DNA from: Odobenus rosmarus divergens
Taxonomy: Eukaryota > Chordata > Mammalia > Carnivora > Odobenidae
DNA: 64,000 bases
Direction: 5' to 3'
NCBI RefSeq assembly: GCF_000321225.1
Contig: NW_004450321.1
Coordinates: forward strand, 5,427,299-5,491,298
The position numbers and the translations under genes are program-made. The notes beneath the pieces were generated by a model. The model searched no databases, was not told the origin of the DNA, and was given only the letters and a program-made list of their open reading frames with translations. Positions 35,241 to 48,200 of the stretch are shown piece after piece. Each line of letters opens with the position of its first letter. Positions within the stretch are counted from its first letter, which is position 1.

Positions 35241-36730
35241 TAAATAATTTTTCACATATGTGGTCATTTGAAAGCAGAAAAAAAAATCTTTTTTTTTAAA
35301 GCACTTTGGATATAACCATTCTGTAGTTACAATACTTGAAATCATGTTTATTTCTTGAAGCTAATTTATATTCCAAATCTTTTGCAAGTACACAATGATC
35401 GGGAAGTTAAGAAGCTCAGGATCAACTGAATGTGTAATTTCCGTGCTGACTATTGCTGCAATGAAGAGCATAGGTACTGATCCCCATAAAACACACCATC
35501 TCACTGAACCAGATACACAGTACCTAGTGCGTAGTATCTAACAAGCATTATTGGCACAGAGTTGTATTACGAAGCCTAATTAACAGAAAATAAGCTATAA
35601 CAATAAATCATTAGGTGAAAAATGAAACTGATGAACCAATCCCTAACTCTACCAGATTTCTTTTGTTTTCACCTGTTTTTACCTTGGTCACACTGGCTGA
35701 GTATAAGTCAGTTTGTTTCTTCCTGAACCCACTGTAAGAGGATGGAGATGTTCTACTTACTATTCTGTGCAATCTGTAACCAATTCTTGAGTACCTGCCA
35801 TGATCCTAAATACATGTTTTTCTCTTTTGATTACTTTGATATATATGCCAATCACAGGTCGAAGAGCAAGAACAACTTTTTCAAAGGGAAAAACTCAGTT
35901 TTGATTCTGTGCTGACATCCTGTCTCTGTAGTGTCATTTCTAGCCCTATTAAAATCTCATATTCTACAATTAAACCGCAAGCTCCTTGTTTAGGGTACTT
36001 CTGGTGTCACATTAAGTCTACACTATCAATTCTATCATGGTTAATTGCATGCTGAATCATACTGAGTATGTAACCATTATATATTAAGAAGCTAGATAAG
36101 ATCTTTAAGGCTTTTCATCGTTAGATCTTGAAAAGCAAAGATATCTCTTTCTGCAATGATGCATTTGGTATAGGCAAACTTCATTTTCACAATCAACATA
36201 CTTATTTGTCAAAATGGCTTAATCCTGCCTGATCAGGAAAATAAAGACTTTTCTTTTTTTTTCCCTAGAAATATACATACTGACATACTTTGGTAATTTC
36301 AATATGTGAAATGTCAAACTACATGGGACTTTCTGCTCATAAGAAGATAAGAGATTGCACTGGGAGACATAACACAGTGACACAGTGTGTGAAATAAAGT
36401 ATCAGAACTGAAAATCAATTCTGTTAAGTTCATAGGTGAGGTCTGATACAACTTTTTTAATGACCACACAAGGTGGTCCATGTATCTTCAGAGCACAAAA
36501 TCCTCATAGTGATCACAAGGAAACCATGGAAGTAAATGAGATCTTTTTTAAAATATGGAGTCATTTTTAACAAGACTAAGTTTATGTCTGAAATAAAGAG
36601 AAGCTAGTATTTCAGGTATAAACCTTGAATGTTGAATTACGTATTTGTATTTAATATTTTGAAATTCACATAATTTGTTTTATTCTATGGTGCTTTAACC
36701 AGCAAAATCATCTCTGACCTCATAAGCCAT
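35241..36730. other. No recognised feature
   Basis: AT-rich unique-looking DNA; no frame or repeat assigned. Confidence 0.4.
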
Positions 36731-36742
36731 CTTGATTTAATT

Positions 36743-36905
36743 TAATTTTTTTTTTTTTTTAAGAGAGCATGGGAGAGAGAATTTTAAGCAGACTCTATGC
36801 CCAAGTGCAAAGCCTGACATGGGGCTTGATCTCACAACCCTGAGATCATGACCTGAGCTGAAATCAAGAGTCAGATGCTTTACTAATGAAGCCACCCAGG
36901 CGCCC
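36743..36905 (-). mobile_element. SINEC, antisense, with TSD
   Basis: The head complement (gccacccaggcgcc) is on the right; a T-run of about 16 at 36746-36761. Duplication cttgatttaa at 36731-36740 and 36906-36915. Confidence 0.95.
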
Positions 36906-36915
36906 CTTGATTTAA

Positions 36916-37507
36916 ATTTTAACTTAAGTTTGTTATTAATGATGATGAAGAAGTGGATTTAAAAAAGTGAAATCACAAAATACCCTGGGAACAAAAACAT
37001 CATGTACATGTCCATGACCTGGTGAACACAACGACCGAGGCATTGACATGCACCCCACTGCATGTGGTTGAAGCTACAGGCTGGCTGGACTCTTGATCTG
37101 GAAGCAGCAGACGGAGAATGAGATGTGCCTCTGCACTGTGACATGGGTTAAGTATTTTGCAAGACAAAGGAGACTGGAGTCAACCTTCAGAACTAGAATA
37201 GGGCTTTCCCACTCCAGGAAATAAGCTGAACAGCCTGTTTCCCTGCTAGCCAGTGCTATAATTCCACAGAGCTATGGACCTGAGAAGGTAATGGATGAAG
37301 ACAAAACCAAACATACAGGAAGTGACTTGCTGACGGAATCGCTGATCTTCAAGATCACCTCGGTGTAAGAGCCCATATGCAAAATCATCCTGGGAAGTGG
37401 CCAGAGAGGGAATGGCAAGTATAGGTCCTGGAAACAAAAAACAAAACAAAACACTAGACCAGAGGGGTGAACACAAAACAAAGGGTGAGGAAAGGGAGAG
37501 GGAATCT
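36916..37507. other. No recognised feature
   Basis: Unique-looking, less AT-rich than its surroundings (around 37000-37400). No domain in the antisense frames at 37246-37577. Confidence 0.35.
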
Positions 37508-37508
37508 C

Positions 37509-37546
<38 letters not shown>
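37508..37546 (+). repeat. (CA)n microsatellite with CG core
   Basis: Alternating purine-pyrimidine run: cacacacacg, then cgcgcgc, then (AC)n. It lies directly before the LTR. Confidence 0.95.
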
Positions 37547-37547
<1 letters not shown>

Positions 37548-37553
37548 GTGTAG

Positions 37554-37990
37554 TGTTAAAAAACAAAATTCAACCAAGTAAATTTGGAGATCTAATTGAC
37601 TTTATTAAATGATTCATGAATTAGGCAGCATCCCACCTAGCAAGTAGAGGGGAGTCTCAAAAGAGTTGTACAAAATGGAAGGTTTTATAGGAAAGAGGGT
37701 GGGGCAAGAAAATTATTTGAAAAAAAGAAAGGATTATTCCAAGTAAGGTCATTTTCCCTTGGTGGGGGAGGGGGGTAGAACAGAAGGTTTTGTCATGCAG
37801 ATTCCTTCTGGGAACGGAGAGGGCCCATGGGATAGACTACCTCACTGGTGCTTAATGAGAAAATTCCTGACTGACCAGTTAAAATCTACATTTCTGGGGA
37901 GGTTGAAACAGCAGTTAGATTAGGCGTTAAGGCCTGGTTTGGTGACTTGGCCTAAGTGATGCTATTTGGCCCTGTGGCTTTCTTTTTAAT
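37554..37990 (-). mobile_element. Solo LTR, same family as 95-516
   Basis: Starts TGTTAAAAAACAAAATTC and matches 95-516 block for block (tttattaaatgattcatgaa, gggtggggcaagaaaatt, ctgactgaccagttaa). It is better preserved at its left end than the first copy. No internal viral sequence adjoins it. Confidence 0.6.
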
Positions 37991-38090
37991 AATAGTTATA
38001 ATATATATCATATACATAATGCATATATCATATATGTTATTATAAGATAATATAAAATACATATGAATATATATATATATCAAATGAACT
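37991..38090. repeat. AT-rich tract
   Basis: TATATA/TCATATA-type low-complexity sequence after the LTR. Confidence 0.8.
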
Positions 38091-38218
38091 AGCAGGTTCT
38101 GGATTTGAGTAGCTAAATGGAGAGATTAACACTGAAGATATAACTGTAAGGGAATCATATGCCTACTGATTTTATTTGAATCTTTAGTACTACTGGATTC
38201 AATCAATTCAGGAAGGGA

Positions 38219-38358
38219 TAAAGAGAGAGAGAGAGAGAAAGGAAGAAAAGAAAAAAAGAAAAAAGCGAGAGGGGAAGGAGGGAGGAAGGAGGGAGAAAGA
38301 AAGAAAGAAAGGAAGAAAGAAAGAAAAAGAAAGAAAGAAAGGAAGGAAGGAAGGAAGG
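38219..38358 (+). repeat. GA/GAAA/GGAA polypurine tract
   Basis: About 140 bases of almost uninterrupted purine, starting (AG)n and ending (GGAA)n. Not attached to a SINE, unlike the tract at 5669-5818. Confidence 0.95.
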
Positions 38359-39078
38359 GTGAGTCCTAGGACTTACTATGAAGTAAATATGAAGAGATTT
38401 GACTAAATATGAGAAACCAGAGGAGAATGTGTTACAAGGGGTGTATCAAGAAGAAAATCATTACATAGTAGAAAAATCAATAATATAATTAAAATAAAGT
38501 TGCACTCATTGGTCCACAATATCCAGAAAACGTTTAGATAAAAAAATTTTGTATAAAAAATCTCCACAGAGCTAATTGTGCATGTTGTTTACTTTGATCA
38601 TAATTATTACTTAGCTACGGAACTGTATCAACAAAAAATAATCAAATTGCCCAAAAATGTAAGTAATCCCAAATAAACCCTAGTGGTTGACTAAAATTAT
38701 GCTGTTTTTAGCAAACAAAAAAATGTAAGACTATAACTTACCAAAACTCAAAGACTCCCACAAATGGTGTACTCAAAAGATGTACATATTTTTTATTCAT
38801 AAAAAGAATAAAAATGTAGACAATGTTTTTGGTTAAATAACAAATTCTGCTTCTTTTAAGCAGAAGTAGGAAATATATTTAATAATGCTATAAAATATCT
38901 TAAAATCAACCCCATTATGTAGCTTTTTTTTTTAATATCAGCAACAAAAATACATTAGATAGAATTCTGGAAAATCTATTCTTAGAAAATGGAAAACATT
39001 TATAATAACTAATTTATTTTTTAAATATTTGGAAAAATTGTAAATGGTTATTTGAAATAAAATTCTTCTTATATTTAG
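38359..39078. other. AT-rich, no recognised feature
   Basis: Nothing assigned. Confidence 0.4.
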
Positions 39079-39176
39079 GGTATGTGCTATGGTGAGCACT
39101 ATGAATTGTGTAAGACTGTTGAATCACAGACCTGTACCTCTGAAACAAATAATACATTATATGTTAAAAAAAAAAA
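39079..39176 (+). mobile_element. L1 3' end fragment (first of two)
   Basis: gggtatgtgctatggtgagc to acattatatgttaaaaaaaaaaa is a carnivore L1 3' terminus of a different subtype from the copy that follows, with its own A-tail. Confidence 0.65.
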
Positions 39177-39440
39177 GAAGATAGTAGGAAGGGAGAAATG
39201 AAGGGGGGGCAAATCGGTGGGGGAGATGAACCATGATAGACTGTGGACTCTGAGAAACAAACTGAGGGTTCTAGAGGGGAGGGGGGTGGGGGGATGGGTT
39301 AGCCTGGTGATGGGTATTAAAGAGGGCATGTTCTGCATGGAGCACTGGGTGTTATGCCCAAACAATGAATCATGGAACACTACATCAAAAACTAATGATG
39401 TAATGTATGGTGATTAACATAACATAATAAAAAAATCAGC
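39177..39440 (+). mobile_element. L1 3' UTR, truncated (second of two)
   Basis: Starts in the A-rich tail of the previous fragment. Its sequence matches the 3' UTR of the antisense L1 at 30952-31225 (ggaccatgagaga/tgatagactgtgg, gagaaacaaactgaggg, the G-runs at 39276-39296, and the catggaacactacatc end). Only the terminal 264 bp are present. Confidence 0.9.
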
Positions 39441-40984
39441 TAAAGAAAACAGATTAAATATAAAATGGAAAACTCTTACATTTACTAAATATGCAAATAC
39501 TGTACTGATAATATTTAGTAATCTTAAGGCAGGTACTCTCAAATACTGGCAGTCATGTAAATAGTGAAGACTTCATTGGACTATAAATTTGCAATATATA
39601 TGAAAGACTATTATATGATAAGCTTTGATTCAAAACTCATATTCATCTAGGCAGAGGAAATATTCAAGCAAACCTATTATTAATTATTTTTATTTTTATA
39701 TTATTATACACTTATTCGTCATATTGACAAATTAAAAATACCACATAAAGGTATCATGATGAAGTGGTTAATTTCACTATGGTATATCTGCATTATTTAG
39801 TTAGTAAAAACAATGTTATAAAAAACTATTTAAAAAATAAAGTATAATAAACACACAATTGAACTTTGTAATATTATTTAGTTAAAATAATTCATAGGAT
39901 AGTGTACATAAAATATTAACTATGTAAAGGGCATATACCATACGTATACCATACCAACATGCAAATCATCATAAGTCCTAATTAAAGCCAGTAATTGTTT
40001 TCTCTGCATGATAAGTTTATACATAATATTTATGTAGTTCTGTTTATCGCTCTATATTTCCTAAATATTTTATGAAGAACATATATTTAAATTCAGAAAT
40101 AGATAAACACAATGCTTAAAGATTTTAGACAGAAGAAATGTGTGTTGGATTTTGGAAGAATGAACCAATATACAAAGTTCAATAACTTTATGAGAAAGAA
40201 AATAAATTTAATATGATCTATATAAGATTTTAAATGGGTTGAAGCCCTCATTTCAATGGATCTTTGAAGGTAAAATGTTGGAGCAGTGTTTTAACATTTT
40301 CTCCCACGACACTGATAATGATCTCACAAAGTTGTTTATAATCATTTTATTGCATTCATCAGCTGAGACTAATTATAACTCAGATGAAAATCATCCTTGC
40401 AGAGTGCATTCTAAATATTAATAAACATAAATAATGCAAGTTTACTATTAAAGCAATTCAAAACAACAAACAGAACCCACAGGGAGTTCCTTAAAATTAA
40501 TCTGGTTCCACATAAATTCTGTCTTAAAATGTTCAAAGCAACAATATTCCATATCACAGGATATATTAACTTTCTCCTTTTTATTCTGTTTTCTAGTTTT
40601 ATAGGACAAAGTAATAGATGGAGAGTGGTTGGCAGGTCAGGGAGAGTTTAGTGGTAACTTCTAATGAGGAAAATGGAATAATTTAAATATGAATTGGCTA
40701 AGAAAAAACTGAGAACCAGCTCCTCTTGATGTTGCTTTTCTAAAATTCTGGAATGTTATTCGTACCTTTTTCCTTCATTTCCTGGACTGTCAAAAATGGC
40801 AGCTATCAAGGATATGGAAATATAATTGTAACTTCAAATATCCATTTTAAATGCATGGAATTCAAATCTCAGATACATTGACATGTTAGTATTTAAAACT
40901 TGTAGCTTTTAACAGCATCTCTATTAAATTTTAAGGGGTCTTCATTTTGATTGTTTCAGATTTGAAAATATATCACACAAGCAA
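39441..40984. other. Very AT-rich, no recognised feature
   Basis: No repeat or coding signal identified. Confidence 0.4.
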
Positions 40985-41155
40985 AATGATTAACTTTATG
41001 ACCTTGGGCAAATTAATTAACATTTTAGAGTTGCCATCTGATCATTGGTGATAAGTTTTTCTCCTTCACAAAGTTGTTATTAGCATGAAATGAGATATGA
41101 TTTGTAAAACACAGAACACAAACTCTATTAATGTCTATCCCTATTATTACTGTCA
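40985..41155 (+). mobile_element. Possible MIR
   Basis: atgaccttgggcaaattaatta, then gagttgccatctgatcattgg, then cctattattactgtc fit the MIR order. Confidence 0.45.
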
Positions 41156-41224
41156 TGTTTCCTTTCTGGTTCTGCATGCCATTACAGTTTATTGCCATTA
41201 CTTTCCTGTTACAGGACTCATTGA

Positions 41225-41345
41225 CTTTGAAGAGACATGTCAATACCAGTCTTAACTCTGCCACTTAATAAGTGGTTTCATTTTGCTTGACCTCACTCTT
41301 CATGTGTTAAATGGCATTAGCAGTACCTGACGTAACTTATAGTCA
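41225..41345 (+). mobile_element. Possible second MIR
   Basis: ccagtcttaactctgccacttaataagtgg followed by gcttgacctcactcttcatg (positions 41243-41303) fit the MIR core. Confidence 0.45.
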
Positions 41346-42234
41346 CCTATAGCTCCTCCAAATACACTAGAGAGGAAAAAAATAATACAAATATGTGAAA
41401 ATACTTGTAAACTTTAAAATGCTATTCAAAGGGTAATTCAAATTATAAAGCTGCCCTTTGGTGCCATTTCTGAAGTTATACAATTCAAACACTTTAGTTA
41501 CAATCTGACCTGCAAAGAGCAAATGCTTCCAAACATTTGAATAATACAATATTTACTAATTCTTCAACATATTTATAAAGACAACTTCTAGAATTTTGTG
41601 GTGATTGTGTTTATATAAAAAGACACAGATTAAAAAAGAAAACCTAGATGTTTTTTCAGAGTTTCCTTTTGTCGTCCAGAACTATTGGTGTTCTATAGAC
41701 AAAAATTATGTTTCCTTGGATAATGTCAAGAAGTTTGTTTTCATTAAGAAATTTTTAACCAGCCAAATACAAGAAATCTTAACACTCTCTACCTTGATAT
41801 TTTTTGCCACAAACCTTCTTATCATAATTTTTAACATGACTTAAGGAAAGATCTCTCATTTCTTCCCTCTCTATAAAAAGAAATATTTTATCTTAAAAAG
41901 GAAAAAGCTATTTAGTAAATATGACTACAATCATACAATGTGAAAGTTAAACGCATTTCAAGTTCAATGAAGGTAATGAATAAAGAAAATCCCAAAACAG
42001 AAAGTTTGACTTAAAACGGTTGCTGCATTTCAATGCTTTAGATTAAAGATTGCACGTAGTAAACTCTCAGCAAACTTTAAAATCACAATGTCAATGAGAA
42101 CTGAATTGCTAAAGGTCGTATTTCAAGTGAAGAGGAGAAATATCTAGATTCAATGTTTATATATTTGGTTAAATCATTTAAATTTTCATCGTAGAAAACA
42201 GAAGAGTAACTAACTTACATGATGATTACTTCAT
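41346..42234. other. AT-rich, no recognised feature
   Basis: Short frames only. Confidence 0.4.
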
Positions 42235-42440
42235 TTATATGGATGATATCATTTAATCATTAATGTTACTAAAATCCGTAAGGTGATGCCATCCTCTTTC
42301 ATATTTGCAGATTTTTCTGCTGACTGGTTTGATCTGGAAGAATGAACATCTCTATAAACAGTTCATGTTGAGAACAAGTCTCTGGTAAGTGGTGAAATTG
42401 AAAAGTTTTGTCTTTGGTTCCCTCAGATCCAGATAACTGT
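42235..42440 (-). mobile_element. Possible MIR, antisense, with splice-like pair
   Basis: catttaatcattaatgttactaa, a gtaaggtgatgcc block, and ggtaagtggtgaaattg follow the MIR complement. It contains ttcatatttgcag (ending 42310) and CTG/gtaagt (42385), which would bracket a 74-nt open segment. Antisense MIR is known to supply such sites. Confidence 0.4.
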
Positions 42441-43489
42441 ACAGGTGAATTATACCAAAACTTAAAGGAACAGAGCAACTACGTTAGATATATAGAGTCT
42501 TCCGTGAAATATAAGGCTCCCAAACTCATACTATGATAAACTCTAAAATAAGTTTGATGGTCAAACTGGAGAAGAATAATATGATAAAAAAAATTGGAGT
42601 CAATCTCATTGATGAACATAATTACCAAGATCCTTAGTGGTAAAAACAATACATGTTGATGAAGTAAATTAATATCCTCCAGGAGGAAAATGCTAATGCT
42701 CTTCTTGATATCCTGCATGTTCTTCATCAACATTGCCTTTCTTTTCTTCCCTTTCCTTCTTTTCTCTTCCCTCCAACCTCTTATCCACCCTCTAACAAAT
42801 CCTCGAGTTCTCATATGCCTAAATAAATTTAGCCTTCTGTCTCAGAGTAAAGATACCTCAAAAAACTTATTCAGACTTTTGTGTTATGTTCATAGAAACG
42901 TTTATATTTTAGAGACTATGTAGGATTAAGGCGGTCAATACCACGAGTTAAAGAGTGGTAGAAAGCAAAACAAAAACCACTTTGGAGTTGGAATAGGGGT
43001 AACTTTCTTTATATCTATTCAAGCTCATCTAATAACCACAATTCTCCCCATAGGAAAGATGACCAGGGTCCTTACTATTACACGCAGGCTGAGTTGCTCT
43101 TTGCCGCTGATTACCTTTGACTCCAGAGCATGATAACTTCCCTTCTTTGACTTCCCCCACATCATGCAATGTCGACGTGTGGCTTTCATCCCTTAGCTAG
43201 TGATGGTTAGATCATTTAGCCTTATAATTTAATCTGCCCTTAGGATATGACTTTTAACTTTTCTTCATGCAAGAGACTCTACTTCAGTACACCCCAAAGG
43301 ATTACTTACTATGCTCTGGCTCAAAAATTCAATATCCAGAGATAATTCCTTCTAATAAATATGTTCCTCATCTTCATTTATATGGAACTTCAAAAAAAGA
43401 GACATTTTGATCGTTATTATATTTATGTAATAACTCTACTCCACCTTTCATAGCTACTAAAATTACTTAGCAATTAAAATACAATGAAG
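42441..43489. other. No recognised feature
   Basis: Unique-looking. The 111-aa antisense frame at 42479-42814 is Arg/Lys-rich at one end and Phe/Leu-rich at the other, with no domain. Confidence 0.35.
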
Positions 43490-43502
43490 AGTAGGACATT
43501 TA

Positions 43503-43692
43503 GGGGCACCTTGGTGGCTCAGTTGGTTAAGCATCTGCCTTTAGCTCAGGTCATGATCTCAGCATCTTGGGATCGAGCCCCGCTTTGGGTCCCCTGCTCA
43601 GCGGGGAGTCTGCTTCTCCCTCTGCCTCTGCCCCTCCCCTCGCTCATGCTTACTCTCTCTCTCTCTCTCTCAAAAAAAGTCTTTTTAAAAAA
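43503..43692 (+). mobile_element. SINEC, perfect 13-bp TSD
   Basis: Head gggcaccttggtggctcag, body with ctgcctttagctcagg, and an A-tail. Duplication agtaggacattta at 43490-43502 and 43693-43705. Confidence 0.97.
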
Positions 43693-43705
43693 AGTAGGAC
43701 ATTTA

Positions 43706-44689
43706 TAAGTTTAAAAAGGAGTCAGTAAAGGAAGATGCTGTCAAATATTTGGAATGATGAAAATCGGGCATTAAATTTAGCAACCAAGGCAAAATGGAAA
43801 CTTAGATTATGGGATATAATTGTCTACCCCGTCCCCCACCCCATGAATGCCATGAACCTCTCACCCAAATCTCTTTTTATTTTTCCATACATGAAGGCCA
43901 CAGTAATACAAAAGAATAGAAGACGGTTATAAGATAAATGCATTTCTATTGCTCCCATCTTTTTGAAATTCAGATATAAAATAGAATATATGAACAGTGA
44001 TTTTCCTCTAGATAGTGAAAATAAAGGAAGACTAGTACAACCACTCCTACATTTCCATCATTCTGTTACACCCAACAATAAGGAAACATTATATTGAAGA
44101 TAACATTTACAAATTTATAATATTTTGATCTTAAATGTCATCCTATAATCTTCCTAAAATTTCCTAACTCAAAAATAAGGAAACTGGAAAATACTTGAGA
44201 GATCGAATAATTTCTCTTGGGTTGAACAGTTCAGAACAGATAGTTCTCTTTCTTGTTTGTAAGAATTTACACAACTATCTATGACAGGATTTTATAACCT
44301 TGGGTGGTCAAGAATGAGCTAAACCCTGTCCATTCTCAACTAACAAAAAAAAAGTGTAAAAATAAACCAAAAAGGCTAAAATATCAAAATGTTCTGTAAG
44401 ATAATATTTGAAACATTTCAACAAAGCACTTTGTAAGTGTTTTGGTATAGATATGATGAGAAGCATAATTTTCTCAAATGCAGTGAGATACTCTAGCAGT
44501 TCCTAAAATATGTTATGGATTTTTGTTTAAAATATATGTAAGAAATTCATAATAAAAAAAAAACAATTTTCATGCTAAGGGCCTTCACTGAGGGATTAAT
44601 ATGTAAACATGCATTTTGACAATCCAAAAGAAGAATAGCACGCATAGTGCATATTCTGGACATTTTTGTTATGTTTTTTCCACGTGCGT
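43706..44689. other. No recognised feature
   Basis: AT-rich. 44110-44230 may hold a very weak antisense MIR trace. Confidence 0.35.
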
Positions 44690-45222
44690 GTGAAATCTTG
44701 AGTTGATAGAGCCCTATAGGATAAAGATATGGATATCTTGGTCTGTAGCCTCTCCTTTTGATTATGGGAAGGTGTATAGTGCTTCCACAAAGTAGGATAG
44801 AAGTAATGGAGTTTAACTTCTGAGGCCGACTTATAAAGGTAATGTAGCTTCTTGTGTGTGTTGCGGGGGGGAGGGTGTGCGTCCACCTGTGTGCCCTGAG
44901 CCACCATACAAGAAGTCTACCCTGAAACCGCTGTGCTGTGAGAAAGACAAGCCATGTGGAGAAGCCACACAAAAGGTGTTTTAGTTTGGTTGGTAGTGCT
45001 AGTTTTAGATTCATGCCTTTCTAGGTGCCAGAGATGTGAATGAAGGTGCCTTCCGATGATTCGGGTCGGGTCTTTGTGTAGTCACCCCTACCTTTGAATC
45101 TCTCTAGCTGAGGACCTAGACATCATAGAGACCCACGGAAACCATGAGCATAACAAAATTGTCATTTAAGCTGCCAACTTTGGGGGTCATTTTTTAGTGA
45201 AAGAATAGTAACTGGAATATCA
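44690..45222 (+). mobile_element. MaLR-type LTR, decayed
   Basis: Related in pattern to 15740-16258: ggagtttaacttctgaggc, gccatgtggagaagccacac, gtgccagagatgtgaatgaagg, tgtcatttaagctgccaact, tttgggggtcattttttagtg. The left boundary is uncertain. Antisense frames of 103 and 155 aa over it are not genes. Confidence 0.45.
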
Positions 45223-48200
45223 ATGATGATGAACAATAAAATATAATTAAGGTTAAATAACTATTTATTTTAAAAAAGCAAAACACAATGTAAAGTCATG
45301 AGTAATTTCTTAAAGAAAAATACAAATTTTTTGACAAAAAAATAAATACAATTTTCAGATTCTAGGAGAATAAAATTATGCTCATTTCTTCTTTCTTAGG
45401 CAGCAATCCAAACTGTAAGCAATACTGTTTCTTTCTGGATGTTAAATTGATAGTATAAAACTATTATGTGGAAAATTCTCAGCAGCATGGTTCTAACACT
45501 ATGTATTAAACATTTAGATTTTAGAGTTGAGATTAACTTAAATTTATTTGTAGATTTATTTGCCTTGTGCATATATTTCAGATACACAGTGGTTTTTCTT
45601 GTTCATTTATTACTTAAATAACCATTCTTCATGAAAGGGAAAATTTCTGCTTTCATGAAAGGAAGTTAGAGTCAAGAAGAGAGATCTCAAAAAGTTAGTC
45701 CAATGGTACACATTTTTAGTATGGTATTGGATATTTAAATCAAAATATTTTTCAAATTGCTTTTCCACCATAATTTATAATACTACTATTATCATTTGAT
45801 TATTTTTACCTGAACCTATATATTGTTTCTCCTTTACATTCAGAGAAAGATTATCCATTGCCTTATAAAATTAACTAAGATTTTCAAACAGAAAAATATC
45901 ATTTATAATAATTACTTATTAGTATTTAAATCATTACAATTTTTTCTTTATGAGATTAATATGTACATTTTTTCATGTTGGAAGTATGGCTAGAATACAT
46001 AACTAACATGACCAAAAGCCAAACTACAAATTTTAAGCACTTCCTCTCCTTCTACATAATTTTCTTTTCTACTCTCTCTCTCTTTTTTCTCCCAATAGGG
46101 AAATCAGTTAAATGATTTTGAAATTCAGGTTTGAACAGCACTAAAAATAATCACAATTACCTAGATACTTGGTATTCATATTTCAAACCAGATTTTACTT
46201 TTCATTCTTACATTTTTTATTAGAATTTCTGGATTTTGTGCCTAGCTTGGTGAAGTAAAATAGCAGAATTGTTGTGCTTAAATGAGCTCTTTCCTTTTAT
46301 TGTGAATTTAAAACATAATAAGAAAATTTATTTTCATGCTTGACAAATCTTAATGAGTAAGTTACAAATGTGGGTCCAAATGAATAGACACTATGGTTAA
46401 AGAAATATGTCTTCCATACTCTAAACTTTTACTAATATTAAGCATTGCTTGACTTTATTCTGCTCTACTTTGGTAATTAGCAAAAGCCTAGATTATTCTT
46501 TGGAGGGGTGCTAAGTCTTGTTTTATAAAATGTGTTTTTAAGGGCAGTTACTCATCTGTTTTCCTAGAATCAGAGAGATGTGACTTGGAAGGGAGCATAT
46601 AGATATTCTATGGCACTATTTTCATTTAGTTGGGAAAGCCACAAGCACAACTTGCATGGTTGGGTGTGACAATGTGAACCTGGGAACTGGTTCCCTCATC
46701 CACCAATTGGTTGATTTTTCCATTTACTTATTTTCTAATTTTTTCAACTGAATTTAGTTTTGACGAAAACACTTCATGGTTTCCTCGTTGTGCCTTATTT
46801 ATAAAGACTTGAGGAGAAAAGCAAACCAAACCTCCCAAGAAAAAAATAATCAAATGAACAAAACAAATTAACGGGCAAATTAATTATAAACATGTCCACA
46901 AACCAGAATTAGGGGGATAAAAGGGAAAAAAAAAACAACTTTAAACTCCTGCCTTATTTTTCTTTGAAGAGGATTAAATTTTCTACAGAAAACTGAGTGT
47001 GATAGATTATTATTTTTTTAAAGTGTTGTATGGCCTTGGTTCTGCTGTAAAATTCTCAGTGACCTGTAGAATCAAATGCTTGTTTGGAGGCTAACTTTTG
47101 ATCATCTGTAAAACTTGTGTGGGAACCAAATCAGTCACAAGATCCCTTTCAACTCCAAAAATCTTATTAAAATAAACCAATAGCCAAAAAAGAAACCCAC
47201 ATGTTTTTTTCAATATAGTCTGTCAAATATTTGCCAAATGGACAGCTACAAAATGTCACTTCTCAAATATTACAACAATGGTTGCTTGAAGAAGCACAAT
47301 GTGTCAGAAGTTACACGAAGAAAGCAAAGTGCTAGCAGTGCTTAATGTTGAAAATTGAGTGATCATTAAATCAAAAAAAGAGATTTGGATAGTGAACTTA
47401 CTTTTAGATCTCAATCATTCATAAATTTATTTTTGAAATTACCCCTATCATTGACATTTTCTTTCTCTGTGAAATAAACTGGATATCTAATTAGAAATTT
47501 CACTATGCTCAGTAAACTTTAGCAAGCCTCATCTAAAATATCAGAGCTTATTATTATGCTGAGTATATTTTAATACACTCTGAGTTGTCAACAGAATCTT
47601 GCTAAAGAGACAGGATCCTGCCCCAAGTTTCATCGTGAAAATGTGGTTGCAAAATTGGTTTCTTAGCATACATTCCTTTAAAAACAATCATTTACGTTCT
47701 AAAAACTGTCTCTCAAATTTCAGTGAAGCTTTAAATTGAAAATGGAGATAAAACCTGTAGTTTACTGAGCCCATATTGGATGGCTAGGTGGAAGGATGGA
47801 TGATGGAAAGAAGCTGATGGCTAATTCCATTAGTACACGGTGCTATATGTTTGTGGGAGATTCAATAAAAAGAATGAAAACCAAGCAGATTTGCAAAACA
47901 GTGCCATTTAATTTAAAATTTAATTTTCCGCCAAATTTCTGTTTGAAAGCCTGGGCGGGACTAGTTTAAGTGAAAAAAAAAAGGCAACAGGACAACTGTT
48001 TTTTTCCTAACTCCAGTTTTTTTCTTGGCGTGCACTAAAAACCTCTACTGGTACCAGTTTCTACCTTTATTTCTTTACATAGATCTTGTAGGTTGCATTT
48101 TACCAATTTATTTTCCATTTATCTTTATGTAGTATCAAATTGGCAGGATGACATGTAAGCAGGCAAAGAGGAGAGAATGCCAAAATGTTATTTTCGTTCC

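Noticed and set aside
42311..42384. 74-nt open segment between good acceptor and gtaagt donor
   Set aside because: The segment and both sites fall in a probable antisense MIR, which commonly contains such splice-like strings. Its phase does not join to the 7697-7764 candidate (a stop appears).
44547..45014. 155-codon antisense frame
   Set aside because: Lies across a decayed MaLR-type LTR, has no domain and ordinary random composition.
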